This document shows positions 54,022 to 63,822 of a stretch of 64,000 nt of DNA, piece by piece. The DNA comes from Improbicoccus pseudotrichonymphae (GTDB lineage: Bacteria; Bacillota; Clostridia; Oscillospirales; Acutalibacteraceae), in the NCBI GenBank assembly GCA_036322855.1, contig AP027924.1, positions 930,001 through 994,000 on the forward strand. The letters are read 5' to 3'. Positions within the stretch are counted from its first letter, which is position 1. Every line of letters starts with the position of its first letter. The position numbers were made by a program, and so were the translations under genes. The notes below the pieces were generated by a model that saw only the letters and a program-made list of their open reading frames with translations, searched no databases and was not told the DNA's origin.

Positions 54022-55314
54022 CTAAAATAAGGGTTTGCCAAGTTTTGCAACCATTTTCTTCCTTTCCATATTCTTTTTAATTTGTTCAATAAACAATTTC
54101 GCCAATTTTTCCGGCGCAAGGACACTTCCGATTACTTCTTTTGATTTATTTTCTAAACTTAAATAAAGACCTGTCAAACGAAATTCGGGTGGGCAATCAC
54201 TCAATAATCTACACAATTCTTTTCTTAAGACTTTTCTGGTTAAACCAGAAACATAATTTTTGTCTGTTATGACCCTATAAACAAATTGAGAATACGGATC
54301 CATTTCGTTTACTTTTGTTTCAATTTCTTCTTCTCTAGCTTCTTGAGGGGATAGTTGATGGAGTAGATGAGTGAAATTACAACATAAAGGTGGTAATCTT
54401 CCTTCATTAATTTTTGCAAAAAGATAATCATTGGCGCCATATAAAATACTTGAAACATCACCAAACGTTTCGTCCAAACTATAAAAAAACGTTACGCCTT
54501 CGTCTTCTTCATTTTTGCGAACCACTGTCTTCTTTCCCAAAGCAAAAGTAAAAACTTTCCATCCAAAACAATTAAGAAAGCTTAATTCAGAAAAATCGTA
54601 TTCTTTAGAATTGTTTTCAAAAGAATTTACTTTTAATCTTCTGTTTTTCTCATTAAGTTCTTTATCTTTTTCATTAAGTTCTTCCTTTAATATTTCGATT
54701 TCCTCATTTTTAAATTTTAAATCTTCATTTTTAGTTCCATAAAACCGTAAACAACACGCAGTGGTAAGAAATAAAATAACATCTAAACTATTTCTTATTA
54801 AACCTGAATTATTATTTTTTTTGCTTTTGATGTCTTTTACTTCTTCTTTATCTTCTTTATCTTCTTTATCTTCTTTATCTTCTTTATCTTCTTTATCTTC
54901 TTTATCTTCTTTATCTTCTTTATCTTCTTTATCTTCTTTATCTTCTTTATCTTCTTTATCTTCTTTATCTTCTTTTACTTCTTTTACTTCTTTTACTTCT
55001 TTTACTTCTTTATCTTCTTTTTCTTCTTTTTCTTCAGACCTATCTGCAGCTGGACTATTATCAATGCCCCCATATGGCACAAATCCACTATTATCCGAAT
55101 TTGGATTGGCCCCGACAAAAGACTGACAACACATAATAACAGCTAAAATAGAAGATATTATCTTATTATTTTTATTAATCTTCTTGCTATTTTTATTTTC
55201 ACCTATCCCATTGCTTTCTTTTTTCATAAAGAAACCCCGAAAGACCTCTCTCTCTCTCTCTCTCTCTCTTGAATTAAGAGAATTCATGAGAGATTTGATG
55301 AAGCTATTTTTCAT
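54022..55314 (-). CDS. GA-tract family protein with (KED)n spacer, leader fused (state 0)
   Basis: 430 residues from ATG 55314. The 29-codon leader (MKNSFIKSLMNSLNS plus Arg-Glu) runs in frame into the main start at 55227. The main part has an export signal (IISSILAVIMCCQSFVGAN), a spacer with four KEV and about fourteen KED repeats, a hydrophobic segment (SLDVILFLTTACCLRFYG), a coiled coil, and the family C-terminal domain (DPYSQFVYRVITD, LRKELCRLLSD, FRLTGLYLSL, LAPEKLAKLF). Its stop TAG lies in an insertion-sequence end motif. It is divergent from the GTPase-bearing copy at 55762. The function is unknown. Confidence 0.72.
   Translation of the reverse strand: MKNSFIKSLMNSLNSREREREREVFRGFFMKKESNGIGENKNSKKINKNNKIISSILAVIMCCQSFVGANPNSDNSGFVPYGGIDNSPAADRSEEKEEKEDKEVKEVKEVKEVKEDKEDKEDKEDKEDKEDKEDKEDKEDKEDKEDKEDKEDKEDKEEVKDIKSKKNNNSGLIRNSLDVILFLTTACCLRFYGTKNEDLKFKNEEIEILKEELNEKDKELNEKNRRLKVNSFENNSKEYDFSELSFLNCFGWKVFTFALGKKTVVRKNEEDEGVTFFYSLDETFGDVSSILYGANDYLFAKINEGRLPPLCCNFTHLLHQLSPQEAREEEIETKVNEMDPYSQFVYRVITDKNYVSGLTRKVLRKELCRLLSDCPPEFRLTGLYLSLENKSKEVIGSVLAPEKLAKLFIEQIKKNMERKKMVAKLGKPLF
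54841..55010 (-). repeat. 9-nt tandem array encoding (KED)14 and (KEV)4
   Basis: About eighteen copies of a 9-nt unit (AAAGAAGAT, and AAAGAAGTA at the N-terminal end). Because the unit is a multiple of three, length changes alter spacer length without breaking the frame. Confidence 0.95.
55247..55268 (-). repeat. (GA)11 microsatellite in leader
   Basis: Eleven GA units on the minus strand; the leader-to-main distance is 87 nt, in frame. Confidence 0.97.
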
Positions 55315-55345
55315 AATTTTACCTCCAAAAGTGCTGATAAAATTA

Positions 55346-55373
55346 ATCATAGCATTTTGAATTTTGCTGTCAA
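55346..55373 (-). promoter_or_regulatory. Family promoter variant
   Basis: Minus strand: TTGACA, 16 bp, TATGAT, then a short untranslated region with GGAGG and no ATCAG/CTGAT hairpin. Confidence 0.75.
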
Positions 55374-55378
55374 ACAGA

Positions 55379-55510
55379 ATTATGCGAAGCATTTTAATGC
55401 GACATTATTTAGCGGCGACTTTGTCTCCGCAGGAGACAACTTAGAGCCGCATGTTTCTTTGGGTTTCACCCGTTTCTTTGCGCCAAAGAAATGGGTGAAA
55501 AAGAAATAAA
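55379..55510 (-). repeat. GC-rich dispersed upstream repeat, copy 5
   Basis: An inverted copy of the unit at 51027, lying between the divergent promoters at 55346 and 55588. Confidence 0.85.
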
Positions 55511-55587
55511 TTTTAATATGTTTAATTTAAATACTTAGAGATAAAAATTTATAAATATATCTTTTCAAAATTTTTAGTGTTATCTGT

Positions 55588-55615
55588 TTGACAACAAAAT
55601 GCAAAATGCTATAAT
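55588..55615 (+). promoter_or_regulatory. Family promoter
   Basis: TTGACA, 16 bp, TATAAT, then hairpin ATCAGT-gttttt-ACTGAT and AGGAGGAAATGTT before ATG 55668. Confidence 0.85.
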
Positions 55616-55667
55616 TAATTTATCAGTGTTTTTACTGATTTATATTTTGAAATCAGGAGGAAATGTT

Positions 55668-55761
<94 letters not shown>

Positions 55762-55790
<29 letters not shown>

Positions 55791-56832
55791 AAATAAAAAT
55801 AGCAAGAAGATTAATAAAAACAATAAAATAATATCTTCTATTTTAGCTGTTATTATGTGTTGTCAGCCACTTGTCGGGGCCAATCCAAATTCGGATAATA
55901 GTGGATTTGTGTCATATGGGGGCATTGATAACAATTTAGCTGCAGATGGGTCTGAAGAAAAAGAAAAAGAAGAAAAAGAAGAAAAAGAAGGAGAAGAAGA
56001 AAAAGAAGGAGAAGAAGTAAAAGACATCAAAAGCAAAAAAAATAATAATTCAGGTTTAATAAGAAATAGTTTAGATGTTATTTTATTTCTTGCCACTATG
56101 GTTAGTGGGTGGCTCTATAGAACTAAAAATAAAGATTTAAAATCTAAAAATGAGGAAATCGAAAGATTTAATGAGGTAATCGAAAGACTTAACGAAAAAT
56201 TTATCATGGTACCACGTGAAGTTGTCTTAATTGGTGAACCGGGAGTTGGGAAAACTTGTTTTGCAGGTGCTATGGAATCCAAAACTAAAAAAATTAGTTC
56301 GGAAGAGTGCTATGAAGATTGCAAAAAAGGAGTATCTCTTATTAGGTTTCGGGATACAAAATGTAGTTTAACTTTACCTTTTTATTTAGAACGTGCGCGA
56401 GTTATCTGTGTTTGCTTTGATTTGAACAAAAAAATGGTGGAAACCACACTAGGGAGTAATGTGGGCACACTAGAGGAAATTAAATCATTACTAGAGAATA
56501 ATATGGAAATCACACTAGAGGAAATTAAATCATTACTAGAGAGAAAGGAAATGAAATCATTGGCAGATAATTTGCGTGTTTGGGTATATGAAGCGAGCAA
56601 ACATTGTCCAGGAGATACAAAGTTCATATTCATAGGATGTAAAAATGATCTTTATCGAAGACAAGATAATGATAATGAAATAAAAAATGCAATATTAGGT
56701 CTAGGATTAGGCAATAAGATTATAAAAGATTCTAATAATGATAGATTATTTTTCAAAACCTCCGCCATGAGAGGAGATGGTGTTAAAGAAGTTTTAGAGG
56801 CCATTTTATTAGATTGCGCGAAGTCCTCTTGA
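55762..56832 (+). CDS. GA-tract family protein with Ras/Rab-like GTPase domain
   Basis: A 356-residue main ORF. The family N-terminus comprises an export signal (IISSILAVIMCCQPLVGAN), a Glu/Lys spacer and a hydrophobic segment (SLDVILFLATMVSGWLY). A small-GTPase-like domain follows: G1 GEPGVGKT (158-165), a G3-like FRDT (about 197-200), a G4-like CKND (about 293-296, first position Cys instead of Asn) and G5 TSA (about 332). An extra segment between G3 and G4 carries a duplicated TLEEIKSLLE. It is the only copy with this domain. AGGGAG precedes the ATG by 8 nt. The domain could lie inside or outside the cell depending on how the two hydrophobic segments insert. Confidence 0.75.
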
Positions 56833-56955
56833 TGAGACACGTGTAGATATAGCAAAAATGATGTCAAGGAAGTTCTAGATGCCATCAACGGGCGCGTAAA
56901 AGTTAACTATCGTAGTTCAACGCATTGTTTGAATGATATAATGATGTTATTTATC

Positions 56956-59565
56956 CTATGCATATTTATTTCTTATGGCAAATTTTTCTATTTCAGAGAT
57001 TATTATCGGTATCGTCGTTGCTGCCAATACTATGCACCATTGGGGAAAATCTAGGTTGACTGTTTTAAATATTGTGTTCAAAACAGGTATGAGTGTGACT
57101 ATTATTTGAAGTATTGCACAAAATATAACAGCAGCAACAAGTTTTTTGTTGGTTAGTATTCCTGTTTTAAATATAGATTTTTTACTCCTAACGTTAAAAG
57201 CATGAATTAGTTGAGACAAACCGAGCGATACAAATGCCATTGTTCTCCCCACGATTGGTTCCAATGGATAATTGTCGAATAAATTACTTCCGATTATAAA
57301 AACAATAATAGCGGTTATTCCTATACCAAGACCCTCCGTCATTATGTTCAAACCCATTGTTCCTGAAAGTATTTTTTGAGAAGGGTCTGATGGTTTTGTC
57401 TTAATTATGTTGCTTTCGATCGGATCCATACCCAGCGCCAATGCAGGAAAAGAGTCTGTTACAAAATTTATCCATAACAAATGTATGGCGAGTAGAGGGG
57501 CAGGCAAATGAAATAAACAAGCACAAAAAATCACAACTATTTCTCCTATATTTGTTGACAATAAAAAATGAATTGTTTTTTTTATGTTTTCGTATATCCC
57601 GCGTCCCTGACATATTGTTTCTACTATTGTTGAAAAATTATCATCCGTTAGTACCATATCGGAAACTGATTTGGCAACATCTGTTCCTGAAATCCCCATT
57701 GCGCATCCTATGTTTGCCGCTTTAAGTGCAGGACCGTCATTTACGCCGTCTCCCGTCATTATAACTATGGCATTTCGCGATTGAAAAGCTTTGACGATTC
57801 TCATTTTATGCTCCGGCAAAACTCTCGCGAACAACGAATAAGAAAAAATATTTTTCTCAAGATCTTTTTGGCCGATTTTATCAAGTTGAGAGCCGCTTAT
57901 TGCCTCTGAATCTTTTTTTATAATTTCCAATTCTCTTGCTACTGCTTTTGCAGTTAAAATATGATCTCCGGTTATCATTACCGGTTTCACATGGGCTTCT
58001 TTACAAAGTCTGACGGCTTTTCTTGCTCCGGATCTTATGGGATCGGCGATGCCGACAAGACCTAAAAATGTAAAATTGTTTTCATTTGTATTTTCAATAG
58101 TTGTTTCTTTGTATGCCATGGCCAATACTCTTAGTGCCCTGGAAGCCATTATTTCGTAATTATTTTTAATATCTTTTAGGGAATTTTTGCTTAAATTAAA
58201 TACCTGTTCTCCTTTTTTATATTTCGTGCATAATTCCAAAAGAAAATCCGGCGCGCCTTTTGTTATTGTTATAAATCTATTTTTTGTTTTATGTACCGTT
58301 GTCATTATTTTTCTTGAAGAATCAAACGGAATTTCTTTTATGCGAGGCATTTCTTTTTCTAAACTATTTTTACTTATATTTAATTCAATGGCTTTCTCCA
58401 AAAGGGCTTTTTCGGTCGGCTCTCCGGAAATACATGAAATTTTTTGTTTTGCATTATTGCATAGAACAGAACAATTAATTATCTCTTTTGCATCGTTGTC
58501 ATTAATAATTCCTTTTATGTTTCTTATTTCGATAACACTCATTTTATTTTGTGTTAAAGTGCCTGTTTTATCGGTGCATATTACGTTAGCATTCCCCAAT
58601 GCTTCTACAGAATTTGGTTTCCGAATTATTGCATTTTTCTTTGCCATTCTTTTTACTCCGGAAGCCAAAGCTAAAGTTACAACGAATGGTAATCCTTCGG
58701 GTATTGCAGCTACGGCAAGGCTTACCGCAATCATGAATATTTCTAAAATATCTGCTTTTTGAATCAAACCCAAGATAAATACAATACAACATATTATCAT
58801 AGTTGCCATGCTCAACATTTTACCAGTTTCGTTTAGCTGTGTTTGTAAAGGCGTCGGAGGAGTACTATTTTTATTTATTAATTTTGCTATTTTCCCGACT
58901 TGAGTTTTCATACCTGTTGCCGTAACCACGGCAATACTTCTTCCTGAAGTTACAAAGCTTGATGAGAATATCATATTTTTTATTTTATAAATTGGTGTTT
59001 TTTCATCAAATATTGTATTTTCATTCTTACTTACAGATAGAGATTCTCCGGTAAGAGCAGATTCTTCTGTTTTTAGCTTTTGGGTTTTTATAAGTCTTGC
59101 GTCGGCACAAATTAAATCTCCGGTTTCTAACAGTAAAATATCCCCCGGGACAATGTTTTCAGAAATTACTCTTTGTTCTATACCGCTTCTTAAAACTTTA
59201 ATTGGTGTTTCTGAAAGTTTTTTTAAAGAATTTATGGCTTTTTCTGCATTTTTTTCCTGAGTTATTCCGATTATTGCATTTATAAATACTATTAGTAGTA
59301 TTATTATGGAATCGATGTAGTCATTATTTTTATTTACAACAGAAACAATAAAAGAAATACCGGCGGCAATAAAAAGTGTAATCACCATAAAATCTGAAAA
59401 TTGCTCGATTATTTTTTTGAAAAAATTTATCTCTCTTTCTTCTTCTATTAGGTTTTTACCGTATATTCTTTGTCTTTTTTTTACTTCGTTGGCATCGAGA
59501 CCTTTATCAATATCTGTATTGAGATTTTTTAATACCTCCTCGATTTTCATGGATTGCCAATTCAA
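56956..59565 (-). CDS. P-type Ca2+-transporting ATPase
   Basis: An 869-residue type II P-ATPase. It has an N-terminal cation-ATPase domain, the TGES actuator loop, PEGLP in helix M4 (AAIPEGLPFVVTLALA), the phosphorylation site CTDKTGTLTQ and the hinge TGDGVNDGPALKAA. The M6 motif NFVTDSFPALALG has Asn/Asp as in Ca2+ pumps of the SERCA/PMCA-like bacterial group. Length is normal. It probably exports calcium. In spore-formers such pumps may also serve the mother cell, but nothing here shows that. It stands alone on the minus strand. Confidence 0.9.
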   Translation of the reverse strand: MNWQSMKIEEVLKNLNTDIDKGLDANEVKKRQRIYGKNLIEEEREINFFKKIIEQFSDFMVITLFIAAGISFIVSVVNKNNDYIDSIIILLIVFINAIIGITQEKNAEKAINSLKKLSETPIKVLRSGIEQRVISENIVPGDILLLETGDLICADARLIKTQKLKTEESALTGESLSVSKNENTIFDEKTPIYKIKNMIFSSSFVTSGRSIAVVTATGMKTQVGKIAKLINKNSTPPTPLQTQLNETGKMLSMATMIICCIVFILGLIQKADILEIFMIAVSLAVAAIPEGLPFVVTLALASGVKRMAKKNAIIRKPNSVEALGNANVICTDKTGTLTQNKMSVIEIRNIKGIINDNDAKEIINCSVLCNNAKQKISCISGEPTEKALLEKAIELNISKNSLEKEMPRIKEIPFDSSRKIMTTVHKTKNRFITITKGAPDFLLELCTKYKKGEQVFNLSKNSLKDIKNNYEIMASRALRVLAMAYKETTIENTNENNFTFLGLVGIADPIRSGARKAVRLCKEAHVKPVMITGDHILTAKAVARELEIIKKDSEAISGSQLDKIGQKDLEKNIFSYSLFARVLPEHKMRIVKAFQSRNAIVIMTGDGVNDGPALKAANIGCAMGISGTDVAKSVSDMVLTDDNFSTIVETICQGRGIYENIKKTIHFLLSTNIGEIVVIFCACLFHLPAPLLAIHLLWINFVTDSFPALALGMDPIESNIIKTKPSDPSQKILSGTMGLNIMTEGLGIGITAIIVFIIGSNLFDNYPLEPIVGRTMAFVSLGLSQLIHAFNVRSKKSIFKTGILTNKKLVAAVIFCAILQIIVTLIPVLNTIFKTVNLDFPQWCIVLAATTIPIIISEIEKFAIRNKYA

Positions 59566-59747
59566 AATTTAATCACTCCTTCATTTTACGTTCATTCATT
59601 TATTTATCTCTTGATGTTCTAAATGTATGAAGAAAAATATTTGGATATGACGCATAAAATTAAAATTAATTTCTTGAAAATTAGATTTATAACTATTGCA
59701 AATGTCTAATAAATGTTACATAATCGATCCCGCAGTTCTAGAGATAG

Positions 59748-60460
59748 ATGGTGTTAAACATGTCTTTATTACATAAGAGAATGAAAAAATTTTTTAGTTT
59801 TATTTGTGCTTTAAGTTTAGTGAACGGTTTGAATTCAAATGTATCGACTTCGGCGCTTCCTTTCACTAGCATTTCGGATGATAAAGCCATAGATAAATTT
59901 TGTGATCTTGAGATTAATATAAAAAACCTTTGGAAACGCCAAAAGTAATTGAATTAATAAAAAAAGAAAAAAATATGCAATATGATTAAAAAAATTTTAA
60001 TTTGGAATTAAAAGGGCATCATGTTTTACTATTTCAATCTAGTAAAGAATTTATGAGAGACCAAGGACAAAAGCAATTCGAACGCATGGCTCAGCTGGAA
60101 CAGTAGCAGCGCGATATTTTGATTGCATATGTTGCTGAAGATGGCGGTAATGATGGTGATTCTGAATCTGGTGATCAATTTTTACCTGGTCTTCTTCTTT
60201 TGGGTCTTCTTTCGCACCTGGATCTTCTTCTGCAAGAGAAGTAAGTGGAAAATTTGTTGGTATGGGAGACAATTTCTTAATTGAAGAAAACCTTATCGAA
60301 ATATCAACTTTTGCGAAAAATGGAAGGATCATGTGGATGGGCTTGTAGAATTGCAGGTGTTGTTGATTCAGTTGGTTCTGATAATGAACTTTTTGTGCAA
60401 ATGGTAATGAAGAAAGATGAAAATATGTCATTTCCAGATGAATCAATTGACAAAAACTTA
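59748..60460 (+). pseudogene. Frameshifted secreted-protein gene
   Basis: It begins with a signal peptide (MKKFFSFICALSLVNGLNSN, from the ATG at 59778, or from 59760) and stops after about 60 codons. Coding-like sequence continues in other frames (ETPKVIELIKKEKNMQYD, GHHVLLFQSSKEFMRDQGQKQ, a Ser/Gly-rich stretch, VSGKFVGMGDNFLIEENLIE), with several stops. The 3' end is cut by the group II intron fragment. Original function unknown. Confidence 0.6.
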
Positions 60461-60461
60461 A

Positions 60462-60789
60462 AAGCGGAACAGATGAGTACAAAAACCTAGTAATAATCCA
60501 TAAAGACGTACATCATTTGATACACGCTAAAGATAACGAAATTATTAAGAAATATACAGATCTAGTTAATCTCAACAAAACCCAATTAGCTAAAATAAAC
60601 AAATACCGCAAATTAGCAAACAATTTAGCAATTTAATACTTACAATGTTGTTCGAAAACGTGTAAACTTAACTTATTTTGAACAGATACACACTTGATGG
60701 AGCGTCGCGTGCGGTGAAAGTCGCACGCACGGTGTGGAGCAGGGGGAGAAAAGCTGAAGATTACATCAAAAGCTTACCTATTGCTATTT
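60462..60789 (+). mobile_element. Group II intron 3' fragment
   Basis: The frame from about 60462 reads GTDEYKNLVIIHKDVHHLIH and continues to KINKYRKLANNLAI, the HNH-like C-terminus of intron-encoded reverse transcriptases. It is followed by the intron's 3' RNA domains: GTGCG-GTGAAAGT-CGCAC near 60730 (domain V-like stem) and an AAGCTTACCTATTGCTAT end typical of domain VI and the 3' splice site. The reverse transcriptase body and domains I-III are absent, so it is a dead 5'-truncated copy. Confidence 0.75.
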
Positions 60790-60850
60790 GAGTGCAATCA
60801 TTTGGGTATTTAATTTTTATATTTTAGATAAAATTGCAAATAATAATCGG

Positions 60851-63817
60851 ATGGTAAATTTTAAAAAACCCTTTTTTAAAATCATCGTTGTGATTTTATT
60901 TCTATTTTCATTTGTTTTTGTGATTAAGAATTATGATTTGTTTTATATATTTCCATTTTCGGGGAATTATTCCATTGAAAATTGTAATTTTGTTTCCTTC
61001 AACGAAAACGAAAATAAAGTAATAGATAATAAATCCGGATTAGAACTTATAAAACTAAATAAAAATAATGAAATCGAATTTTTTAAAAAAGCTGGAGTTT
61101 CTCCGGTGGAAGATTTTAAAAGCGTTTATGCAAACCGCATAGACGATAATGACAACATATATACATACGATTTGGAATTAGCTTCTAATCAAAAAATAAA
61201 AGAAGAATCCATATTAAAATTCAACAAAAACGGCAAATTAATTAAAAATATTTTTAGAAATAAGTCTGTTTCGGAAAATAAAGGAATAGCACAGATATTG
61301 GTTATTAAAAACGAATTTTACTATGTTTATAATAATGAAAATGAATTTTATGTTAAAAACTCGCTGAACGAAGTAGTAAGAAAATTTGTTTTTAATACAG
61401 AACTAGTTTTATGTTATGAATTTTCAGATTTAGAAAATATCATATTGCTGACTAAAAACGGTTATTTTTATAAATTAAAACCGGACAACAGCACCGAAAT
61501 TATTTACGACTCGAATAAACATATAGGCTCCGTACCCATAAATTTTGCCGTTTTAGAAGATGGCACGATAGCGTATAGTGATATAGGCACAAGGCAGCTT
61601 GCAATTATTCGAAATGGTTCTCATGAAAGAGAAGTAATTTTAGATACAGACGAAAATTATGAAGAAAGACCTGTTTATTTGTATCTTGAAGCTAAAGGAA
61701 ATGCCGACAAAATAAAAATCATGGCAACCAACGGAAATAACATATTGAACTACAACAGTGAAGAGAAAAAAACTGAAATTCTGGATAAATTAAGCTTTTC
61801 TTCAAGTTTTCTGTTTTCCTATTGTATTTTTATTATATGTACTACGTTCTTGTTAATTTTTATTGCGTATATTTCATTTTTTATTTTCAAAAAAATATAT
61901 ATAAGTAACTCTTTTGTTGCAAAAATATCTGCTTTAATAATAACCGGAACTGTTTTAATAACCGGAATATTTTGTTTAATTTCGTTTCAAAGTTTCGATG
62001 CACGCCTCATAAATGAAATAAAAAAACGTTCAGAAGTTGTGAGTTTATTTATAAGAAAGGAGTTACCATACGAAAAAATAGAGAAAATAAAAAATAATTC
62101 TCAATACACCGATAAAGACTATAAAGATATCGTCAATTCCGTGAAAAATATTTTTGAAAAATATCAAAGCATAACATCTAATTTTTACTGTGTGCTGTAT
62201 AAAACAACCCATGAAAACAAAGTAGTCAGCGTCATTTATGATTTAAACGCAACCTATCCAACATTAATGCCAAGTTATAATTACGAAGAAGATTCCGATG
62301 AATACAAAGTAATAACCACCCAAGAAGGTTTCGTAAGCGAGCCCGAATATTGGCCAACCGGATACTTCATATATTCATATGATCCAATTGTAAATCAGAA
62401 AGGAGAATCTATTGGAATCATAGAAGTTGGTTCTAATTTAAATGCTTTAAAAAAAGAAAATCACGACTTAATGCTAACACTGTTTTTAAATATTATTTTG
62501 ATGGTAGTATTTATAATATTATTTGTTCTTGAAATACTTATATTTGTTAAAGAACGAAATAAAGCCATAAGCAAAATTCTAAATTGTGATTCTCGTGATT
62601 TATCTAAAATATTTTCCGAAAAAATAACAAAAAACGTAAGTATATCTATGACAAGCGGAATGTCTCGCATGCTGACTTTTTTGATATATTTTACAACAAA
62701 TATAATTTCAGGTTTTTTGACTATATATTTATTTTCTATTGTTCCAGATATCAATGGCGTACAAAAAGAATTTTTGATAAGTATTCCGTTATCTGCTGAG
62801 ATTTTCGCAAGTCTTTTTTCCCTTTTTGCAACAAGTTTCATAATCAAAAAAATCGGAACGAGAAAAACGGCTTCGATATTTGGTCTTATACTTATATCAG
62901 GTATGTTTCTTAAGATTATACCAAACATTTGGGTATTTACCTTATCGAATATCTTATGTGGTTTAAGTTGGGGTGTGTTACTGCGAATAGTTGCCGCAAT
63001 TTTGGCAAAGAAAAATTGTTTGGAAGATTTCAACGGTAATGATTCATCTATGCTTAATGGAATAACGTGCGCATTGATATTCGGATCATTTTTAATAAAT
63101 TTTTTAGACTATTTTATGGTAATTTTAATTTCCGCTTTGCTAAGTCTATTTGTGATATATTTTATAGTTCTTTATGTAAAGAATAATGACATAAAAGAAT
63201 TCATTGAAAAAAATAGTGAAGCTAAATCGGCAAGTATGACAGAATTTTTGTTCTCTGGCAAAATTTCAATGTTTTTTCTTTTAATTTTGATACCAATGAC
63301 TATTTGCGATTACTATACTTCGTATTTTTTTCCGATAGTCGGTGATTCCATGGGATTGAGCGAAACTTACATTGGTTACGTTTGCACATTGAGCAGATTA
63401 TGCAGTGTATTATTCGGCGCTACCATGATAAAATTTTTATCCAAACATATAAAACGTTATTTGGCACTACTTTTATATGTATTTTTGTTCTCGATTTCCA
63501 TGATTTTATTTGCAAAAATTCCAACGCTTCCGATATTGATAATTTCTGTTATAACTTTTGGATTTGCAAATTCATTTGGCTATTCCTTTCTTGCGGATCA
63601 TTTTATAAATATCAAAATAGTTGAAAAATTCGGATACGATAGAGCGACATCGACAAACACATTTATAACAAATATTGCATACATGATGGCTCCTTTTGTT
63701 TTTGGATTTATTATTACAAAATCAATTACGTTTGGGCTTGTGTATTTCGGAACTTTGTTAATAATATTTGGAATTTTATTTTTGATATTCAACTTAAATA
63801 TTAAAAAAATCAGGTGA
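60851..63817 (+). CDS. Sensor-MFS fusion membrane protein
   Basis: About 988 residues from ATG 60851 (MVNFKKPFF). An N-terminal helix leads to a propeller-like ectodomain (SVYANRIDDNDNIYTYDLE, LVLCYEFSDLENIILLTKNGYFYKL). Two helices near 325 and 365 follow, then a Cache-like region (about 395-545), a helix and a complete MFS-type transporter of about 12 helices (from about 610; GTRKTASIFG loop, GLSWGVLLRI helix). The first 550 residues resemble the sensor at 40848. The fusion suggests ligand sensing tied to transport, or a receptor built on an MFS fold. It directly follows a group II intron end. Confidence 0.72.
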   Translation: MVNFKKPFFKIIVVILFLFSFVFVIKNYDLFYIFPFSGNYSIENCNFVSFNENENKVIDNKSGLELIKLNKNNEIEFFKKAGVSPVEDFKSVYANRIDDNDNIYTYDLELASNQKIKEESILKFNKNGKLIKNIFRNKSVSENKGIAQILVIKNEFYYVYNNENEFYVKNSLNEVVRKFVFNTELVLCYEFSDLENIILLTKNGYFYKLKPDNSTEIIYDSNKHIGSVPINFAVLEDGTIAYSDIGTRQLAIIRNGSHEREVILDTDENYEERPVYLYLEAKGNADKIKIMATNGNNILNYNSEEKKTEILDKLSFSSSFLFSYCIFIICTTFLLIFIAYISFFIFKKIYISNSFVAKISALIITGTVLITGIFCLISFQSFDARLINEIKKRSEVVSLFIRKELPYEKIEKIKNNSQYTDKDYKDIVNSVKNIFEKYQSITSNFYCVLYKTTHENKVVSVIYDLNATYPTLMPSYNYEEDSDEYKVITTQEGFVSEPEYWPTGYFIYSYDPIVNQKGESIGIIEVGSNLNALKKENHDLMLTLFLNIILMVVFIILFVLEILIFVKERNKAISKILNCDSRDLSKIFSEKITKNVSISMTSGMSRMLTFLIYFTTNIISGFLTIYLFSIVPDINGVQKEFLISIPLSAEIFASLFSLFATSFIIKKIGTRKTASIFGLILISGMFLKIIPNIWVFTLSNILCGLSWGVLLRIVAAILAKKNCLEDFNGNDSSMLNGITCALIFGSFLINFLDYFMVILISALLSLFVIYFIVLYVKNNDIKEFIEKNSEAKSASMTEFLFSGKISMFFLLILIPMTICDYYTSYFFPIVGDSMGLSETYIGYVCTLSRLCSVLFGATMIKFLSKHIKRYLALLLYVFLFSISMILFAKIPTLPILIISVITFGFANSFGYSFLADHFINIKIVEKFGYDRATSTNTFITNIAYMMAPFVFGFIITKSITFGLVYFGTLLIIFGILFLIFNLNIKKIR

Positions 63818-63822
63818 TGTTT

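Noticed and set aside
54849..54978. KED array considered as a CRISPR-like repeat
   Set aside because: The 9-nt units have no spacers and are in frame within a gene.
54761..55126. Plus-strand open frame with long Ser-Leu repeats
   Set aside because: It is the mirror of the KED array in the minus-strand family gene and has no ribosome site.
58187..58762. Plus-strand open frame inside the P-type ATPase
   Set aside because: It is antisense to conserved ATPase motifs, with no ribosome site or recognisable product.
60051..60482. Minus-strand open frame opposite the decayed secreted protein
   Set aside because: Histidine- and glutamine-rich low-complexity reading with no start signal; the plus strand shows a signal peptide and intron protein end.
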